Shown here piece after piece: positions 5,727 through 10,445 of a stretch of 10,445 bases of DNA. A program made the translations under genes and the position numbers. A model generated the notes under the pieces. The model was given only the letters and a program-made list of their open reading frames with translations. It was not told the DNA's origin and searched no databases. This stretch comes from CAYNYM01 sp049366815 (GTDB lineage Bacteria > Desulfobacterota > DSM-4660 > Desulfatiglandales > HGW-15). Position 1 is the first letter of the stretch; each line of letters opens with the position of its first letter. The DNA lies in assembly GCA_049366815.1 (NCBI GenBank), contig JBMNCO010000160.1:1-10445 (forward strand). The letters run 5' to 3'.

Positions 5727-7487
5727 ATGCCCATGAGACACGGGGTGAAGGCCATGAAAATCGAATCGATTGAAGATTTGGAAAAGTTGAACCGGGAGAG
5801 CTGCAGGAGGCTTTATTATCCCGATGGCATCAAGGTCAATATCGGGTTGGCCATGTGCGGTATTGCGGCAGGTGCCAAGGCAAGCCTTGAAAGGGCCAGG
5901 GAAGCGTTTCCTCCCGGCAAAGGCGTGGAGATCGCCCAAAGCGGTTGTCTCGGTTTCTGCAGGGAAGAGCCCTTGGTGGAGATCCTGGAGAGCGGGAAAC
6001 CCAGAATCGTCTACAAGCGGATCACCGAGGACAAGATTTTGGATCTCATTGAAGGTTATCGGGAAGGAGAACTCCACAGGGAGTGGGCCCTGGGGCAGAT
6101 GCGGGACCCCAGGAGCCTGCTGGAGGAGGATCTGGTGAATCCCCTCGATTCGGTCACCCCGCTGGAAGGTGTTCCCTTTCTGGAGGATCTCCCCTTTTTT
6201 AGCAAACAGAAAAAAATAGCGCTGCGCAACGCCGGGTATATCGACCCCGAGCGGATCGAAGAGTACGTGGCCAGGGGAGGTTATTTCGCGTTTTTGCGGG
6301 CACTTTATAAAATGAAACCGGCCGAGATTATTCAGGCCGTCAAGGAATCGGGATTGAGAGGTCGGGGAGGAGGGGGATTCCCCACAGGCGTCAAGTGGGA
6401 GACCTGTGCGAAAAAGGGCCCCGAGAGATATGTGATCTGTAACGCCGACGAAGGGAACCCCGGCACCTATATGGACAGGAGTATCCTGGAGGGGGATCCG
6501 CACAGCGTCCTGGAGGGGATGCTGATTGCAGGATTTGCCATCGGTTCCAGCCAAGGCTTCATCTATGTCCGCCACGAGTATCCCCTGGCCGTGAGACGAC
6601 TCATCACCGCCATCAGGCAGGCGGAGGAATACGGCCTGATCGGAGAAGATATAGGCGGATCGGGTTTTGATTTTCGCATCAAGATCTCCACCGGGGCGGG
6701 GGCCTTTGTCTGCGGGGAATCCACCGCGCTGATGGCCTCTCTGGAGGGAAAGGTCGGACGGCCTCGGGCCAAGTATGTCCATACCGTGGAAAAGGGTTTT
6801 CGAATGAGCCCCTCGAATCTCAACAATGTCGAGACCTATGCCAATGTGCCGGTCATCCTGATCAACGGTGCCGAGTGGTATTCGGGTATCGGCACCCAGT
6901 ACAGCAAGGGGACCAAGGTCTTCAGTCTTGTCGGGAAAATAGAGAATACCGGCTCCATAGAGGTCCCCATGGGGATGCCGCTCAGAGACGTGGTTTTTGA
7001 AATCGGAGGCGGTATTCCAGGGGGAAAGGCCTTTAAGGCGGTTCAGACGGGGGGGCCCTCGGGAGGTTGCACTCCCGAGATTTTTCTGGATCTGCCGGTG
7101 GATTTTCAGGAGCTTACCAGGGTAGGGTCCATGATGGGCGCCGGCGGGATGATCGTGATGGATGAGGACAACTGCATGGTGGATATGGCGCGCCATTTTC
7201 TTGAGTTCCTGAAGGAGGAATCATGCGGCCAGTGCAATCCGTGTCGTGAAGGGATCAAGCGTATGCTGGAGATCCTGACCAGGATTTGTGAGGGAGATGG
7301 AAAGGAAGGGGATGTTGAGATCCTGGAGGAACTGGGGTCCATGATGCAGAAATTTTCTCTATGTGGTCTGGGGACTTCGGCGCCGAATCCGGTTTTGAGC
7401 ACGATTCTTTATTTTCGCGATGAGTATGAGGCCCACATCCTGGAAAAGCGCTGTCCGGCCGGTGTCTGCAAGGGCCTTCCCCGGTAG
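5727..7487 (+). CDS. nuoF: NuoF-like NADH-binding flavoprotein, without C-terminal ferredoxin domain
   Basis: Binds FMN and NAD(H) and exchanges electrons between pyridine nucleotide and Fe-S clusters. Layout of 586 residues: an N-terminal thioredoxin-like [2Fe-2S]-type domain (about 36-100), the NuoF core with the NADH/FMN glycine-rich loop GRGGGGFPTG (212-221), CNADEG and GAGAFVCGEST motifs, then the [4Fe-4S] domain with Cys500, Cys503, Cys506 and Cys546. The N-terminal domain shows only Cys44, Cys74 and Cys78, one fewer than the usual four, so its cluster may be altered. The chain ends just after CPAGVCK, where HydB/HndC-type relatives continue into a two-cluster ferredoxin domain; reading past the stop shows none. 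Start 5727 has a weak AGGA upstream; ATG 5754 (MKIES) is an equally plausible start and would give 577 residues. It works with the NuoE-like protein encoded upstream. Confidence 0.94.
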   Translation: MPMRHGVKAMKIESIEDLEKLNRESCRRLYYPDGIKVNIGLAMCGIAAGAKASLERAREAFPPGKGVEIAQSGCLGFCREEPLVEILESGKPRIVYKRITEDKILDLIEGYREGELHREWALGQMRDPRSLLEEDLVNPLDSVTPLEGVPFLEDLPFFSKQKKIALRNAGYIDPERIEEYVARGGYFAFLRALYKMKPAEIIQAVKESGLRGRGGGGFPTGVKWETCAKKGPERYVICNADEGNPGTYMDRSILEGDPHSVLEGMLIAGFAIGSSQGFIYVRHEYPLAVRRLITAIRQAEEYGLIGEDIGGSGFDFRIKISTGAGAFVCGESTALMASLEGKVGRPRAKYVHTVEKGFRMSPSNLNNVETYANVPVILINGAEWYSGIGTQYSKGTKVFSLVGKIENTGSIEVPMGMPLRDVVFEIGGGIPGGKAFKAVQTGGPSGGCTPEIFLDLPVDFQELTRVGSMMGAGGMIVMDEDNCMVDMARHFLEFLKEESCGQCNPCREGIKRMLEILTRICEGDGKEGDVEILEELGSMMQKFSLCGLGTSAPNPVLSTILYFRDEYEAHILEKRCPAGVCKGLPR

Positions 7488-7564
7488 GAAAGGCCAATGT
7501 CCGACAGGGCACAAAAATCTTGGAAGAGGCGCAAAACAGGGGATTCGATTTCTTACGCTAAAGT

Positions 7565-7595
7565 GCCTCGGCGATTATCGGCAGGCCGTTTTTTT
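7565..7595 (+). terminator. Possible intercistronic hairpin with T-run
   Basis: GCCT (7565-7568) pairs with AGGC (7583-7586) and a short inner stem forms around ATTAT, with an imperfect middle. Seven T's (7589-7595) follow. It sits in the 146-base gap between the NuoF-like gene and the large HdrA gene and could be a partial terminator or attenuator setting subunit ratio. The stem is weak and the call tentative. Confidence 0.25.
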
Positions 7596-7633
7596 GTAGG
7601 AATCATCAGGAGGAGCAGGAAGGGTACAAAACC

Positions 7634-10445
7634 ATGATTACGTTTACGTTGAACGGTCAGACGGTCCAGGGAGAAGAAGGGCAATATATCCTGCAGGTGG
7701 CGGAGAAATACGGGATAGAGATCCCGACCCTGTGTTACCACAAGGCCCTGGAGCCGGCCGGCATGTGCCGTCTCTGTACTGTGGAGCTTTTTGACGGACG
7801 AAGGAAACGTTTTGTCACCGCCTGCAACTACCCCATCTGGGAGGGTATGGAGGTCAACACGGATACCGAGGAGGTCCATAAAGGCCGCAGGCTGATCGTG
7901 GAACTTCTCCTTGCACGTTGTCCCGAAGTCCCCATCTTAAAGGAACTGGCTGCGAAATACGGTATCGAGGAGCCCCGCTTCAAAAAGGAGGACGACGACT
8001 GTATCCTCTGCGGGCTGTGCGTCCGGATCTGTGAGAGGATGGGGAACGCGGCCATCAGCCTGACCGGGCGTGGAACGGACATGAAGGTGGATACCCCTTT
8101 TCATGTCCAGACCGATCTCTGTATGGCCTGCGGTGCCTGTGCCTCGGTTTGTCCCACCGGCCATATCAAGCTCGAGGATATTGCCACACATGCCCACCGG
8201 CCCATTCCCTCTGAATACGACATGGGCCTCAAGGGCCGCAAACCAATCTATGTGCCCTATGCCCAGGCCATACCCAACATACCGGCCATCGATCGATCGC
8301 AGTGTATCCATTTCAAGACCGGAGGCTGTAAGATCTGTGCGGAATTCTGCGGTGTCGGGGCCATTGACCACACCCAGGAAGATGAGATCCTGGAACTGGA
8401 TGTGGGGGCCGTCATCCTGGCACCGGGCTTTGAGGCCTATGACCCCTCAAGATACGAGGCCTATGGCTACGCACATCTCCCGAATGTCATCACCTCTATG
8501 GAGTTTGAGAGGATCCTGTCCGCCTCCGGGCCCACCCTGGGGCACCTGGCCCGGCTATCCGACCACAAGGAACCCAAGAAGATCGCCTGGCTCCAGTGTG
8601 TCGGATCCAGAGATATCAACCGTTGTGATCATGCCTACTGCTCCTCGGTCTGCTGCATGTATGCCATAAAGCAGGCCGTGATTGCCAAGGAGCACGGGGG
8701 CGATGACCTGGACTGCGCCATCTTTTACATGGACATGCGGACCCACGGCAAGGACTTCGAACGATACTATGATACGGCCCGGGAAAAGCACGGGGTCCGA
8801 TTCATCCCTTCCCGGATCCACAGTGTGGAAAGGGAGCCGGGCAGCGATGACCTCGTGCTCAGATACGCCTCAGGGGATGGGGGCCTTCCTGAAGAGGAGC
8901 GGTTTGATATGGTGGTCCTTTCGGTTGGGCTTGAAACCCCGCGGGAGGTCATGGAATTGGCCCAGAGGACGGGCGTTGACCTCACGGAGTCCGGCTTTTG
9001 CCGAACCGACTCTTTTCACCCGGTCATCACGTCCAGGAACGGGATCTATGTCTGTGGGGCCTTCCAGGGACCCAAGGATATCCCCCAGTCGGTTATCGAG
9101 GCAGGCTCCGCAGCCGCCGAGGCCGGAGTCCTCTTGAGGGAGGCAAGGAACACCCTGATCAGGAAGAAGGAGATCCCGGAACAGAGAAACGTCGTCGGCG
9201 AGAGACCCCGCATAGGGGTCTTCGTCTGCCAGTGCGGCATCAACATCGGAGGGGTGGTGGATGTGCCTGCGGTCCGGGACTATGCCCGGACACTGCCCTA
9301 CGTGGAATACGTAACAGACAACCTCTATACCTGTTCCCAGGACACCCAGGACACCATGACTCAGGTCATCCAGGCCAACGAACTGAACCGAATCGTGGTG
9401 GCGGCCTGCACACCCAAGACCCATGAGCCTCTTTTCCAGGAGACCCTGGTCAACGCGGGGCTGAACAAGTACCTCTTTGAAATGACCAACATCCGGAACC
9501 AGGATTCCTGGGTCCACAAGGACGATCCCGATGCGGCCACGGACAAGGCCAAGGATCTGGTGCGTATGGCTGTGGCCAAGGTGGCACTTACGGAACCGTT
9601 GGTCGAGACGGAACTCGATATCGACCAGCGGGCCCTTGTTCTGGGGGGAGGGCTCTCCGGGATGGCATCGGCCAGAACCCTTTCAGGTCAAGGCTACAGG
9701 GTCTTCCTCGTCGAAAGGTCCTCTTCCCTGGGCGGTCAGGCCCGGCATCTTTTCAGGACATGGCGGGGAGAGGATATACAGAAAAATCTGGCCGAGTTGA
9801 TCGATGCGGTCGAATCGGATTCCAATATCGATGTGCGTCTGGATACGACGCTTTCCCACGTGGAAGGGTTTGTGGGTCACTTTGAGAGCACATTAAAAAC
9901 AGGGGATAAGGAAGAATCAGTTGGGCACGGCGTGGCGGTGCTGGCAACCGGCGCGGAGGAGCATAGACCGGATGAGTATCTTTACGGCCGGGATCCCAGG
10001 GTCTTGACCCATATGGAATTGGACCGCCTGTTCATCAAAGAGGACCCCTCTTTGAAAGACGTGAAGACGGCGGTCTTTATTCAGTGCGTGGGGTCCAGGG
10101 AGCCCGAGAGGCCCTATTGTTCCAGGGTCTGCTGCACCCATTCCGTACAGAGCGCGCTCCATCTCAAGGAAAGCAATCCTGAAATGGATGTCTTTGTCCT
10201 ATACCGGGATATCCGGACCTACGGGGAGCGGGAGTTGCTCTATAAAAAGGCCCGTGAAGCGGGCGTCATCTTTGTGCGCTTTTCCCTCGAAAATAAGCCG
10301 CAGGTTTCAGTCGGTCAAGAAGCCCTGGAGATCGAGGTCTTTGATCCGATCCTCCAGCGCCCCCTTCTGATCCATACCGATCTACTGATTCTGGCCACAG
10401 CCATTGTGCCCTACGGAGATGAAAGGCTGGCGCGGTTTTTCAAGG
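7634..10445 (+). CDS. hdrA: NuoG-like ferredoxin domain fused to tandem HdrA modules (3' end outside window)
   Basis: Large multi-cofactor electron-transfer flavoprotein; 937 codons are visible with no stop. Residues 1-95 are a NuoG/HydA-type [2Fe-2S] domain (Cys34, 45, 48, 64). Residues 120-177 hold two [4Fe-4S] motifs (Cys123, 126, 129, 133 and Cys163, 166, 169, 173). Residues 190-520 are an HdrA module lacking its N-terminal Rossmann motif, with Cys224, 232, 235, 239 and the HdrA signature CVGSRD...YCSSVCC (Cys322, 336, 340, 341). Residues 525-937 are a second HdrA unit: a VCQCG segment near 530, its own FAD motif (LVLGGGLSG, 668-676) and a second signature (Cys818, 829, 833, 834). It probably takes electrons from the NuoEF-like pair; the FAD site of its first module would be completed by the selenoprotein encoded at 4774. 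GGAAGGG (7618-7624) precedes ATG 7634. HdrB, HdrC or MvhD partners would be expected beyond the window. Confidence 0.93.
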   Translation, partial: MITFTLNGQTVQGEEGQYILQVAEKYGIEIPTLCYHKALEPAGMCRLCTVELFDGRRKRFVTACNYPIWEGMEVNTDTEEVHKGRRLIVELLLARCPEVPILKELAAKYGIEEPRFKKEDDDCILCGLCVRICERMGNAAISLTGRGTDMKVDTPFHVQTDLCMACGACASVCPTGHIKLEDIATHAHRPIPSEYDMGLKGRKPIYVPYAQAIPNIPAIDRSQCIHFKTGGCKICAEFCGVGAIDHTQEDEILELDVGAVILAPGFEAYDPSRYEAYGYAHLPNVITSMEFERILSASGPTLGHLARLSDHKEPKKIAWLQCVGSRDINRCDHAYCSSVCCMYAIKQAVIAKEHGGDDLDCAIFYMDMRTHGKDFERYYDTAREKHGVRFIPSRIHSVEREPGSDDLVLRYASGDGGLPEEERFDMVVLSVGLETPREVMELAQRTGVDLTESGFCRTDSFHPVITSRNGIYVCGAFQGPKDIPQSVIEAGSAAAEAGVLLREARNTLIRKKEIPEQRNVVGERPRIGVFVCQCGINIGGVVDVPAVRDYARTLPYVEYVTDNLYTCSQDTQDTMTQVIQANELNRIVVAACTPKTHEPLFQETLVNAGLNKYLFEMTNIRNQDSWVHKDDPDAATDKAKDLVRMAVAKVALTEPLVETELDIDQRALVLGGGLSGMASARTLSGQGYRVFLVERSSSLGGQARHLFRTWRGEDIQKNLAELIDAVESDSNIDVRLDTTLSHVEGFVGHFESTLKTGDKEESVGHGVAVLATGAEEHRPDEYLYGRDPRVLTHMELDRLFIKEDPSLKDVKTAVFIQCVGSREPERPYCSRVCCTHSVQSALHLKESNPEMDVFVLYRDIRTYGERELLYKKAREAGVIFVRFSLENKPQVSVGQEALEIEVFDPILQRPLLIHTDLLILATAIVPYGDERLARFFK

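Noticed and set aside
5319..7196. 625-codon open frame on the minus strand across the NuoE/NuoF-like genes
   Set aside because: Shadow frame antisense to two strongly conserved genes; its translation resembles no protein family.

Overview
All recognisable genes lie on the + strand and fit an anaerobic, selenocysteine-using member of the Desulfobacterota (the former Deltaproteobacteria: sulfate reducers, syntrophs and aromatic-compound degraders). The reasons are NtrC-type two-component signalling, an HdrA-like protein with an in-frame UGA where the family has cysteine, and a NuoE/NuoF/HdrA redox module. This placement is inferred from gene content; I could not run a search.

Region 1 (1-4002) is signalling. 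The 3' part of a PAS-histidine kinase gene overlaps by 14 bases a sigma-54-dependent response regulator (REC, AAA+, Fis-type HTH), which ends in a hairpin plus T-run. An intergenic region of 437 bases then carries what looks like a full sigma-54 control region: a 7+7 inverted repeat as possible enhancer, an IHF-like site, and a -24/-12 element with exact spacing. It leads into a 415-residue protein with two REC domains, a duplicated small middle motif and four cysteines, and no recognisable output domain. The layout suggests kinase, then activator, then the double-receiver gene as target. A strong hairpin follows that gene.

Region 2 (4003-4770) is 768 bases without a convincing gene. It holds several inverted repeats and one weak sigma-70-like promoter, and is probably the leader of the redox operon.

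Region 3 (4774 to the window end) is a redox operon: (a) a 131-residue N-terminal fragment of HdrA with Sec at residue 60 and a SECIS-like hairpin just after the UGA; (b) a NuoE-like [2Fe-2S] subunit; (c) a NuoF-like FMN/NADH subunit lacking the C-terminal ferredoxin found in some relatives; (d) a protein of at least 937 residues, running off the window, with a NuoG-like N-terminus ([2Fe-2S] plus two [4Fe-4S] motifs), an HdrA module lacking its FAD-binding N-terminus, and a second HdrA module that has one. The missing N-terminus in (d) is the part encoded by (a). HdrA therefore appears split and partly domain-swapped, with the selenocysteine piece supplied by a separate gene.

Together (a)-(d) look like a soluble NAD(H)-linked, HdrA-containing electron bifurcating or confurcating complex. 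NuoEF would handle NAD(H); the HdrA flavins and clusters would route electrons to ferredoxin and a disulfide or other low-potential partner. HdrB, HdrC and MvhD partners are not visible and may lie downstream. Related modules are the NuoEFG/HdrA-like subunits of the class II benzoyl-CoA reductase (Bam) complexes and Flx-Hdr complexes; which, if either, applies cannot be decided from this window.
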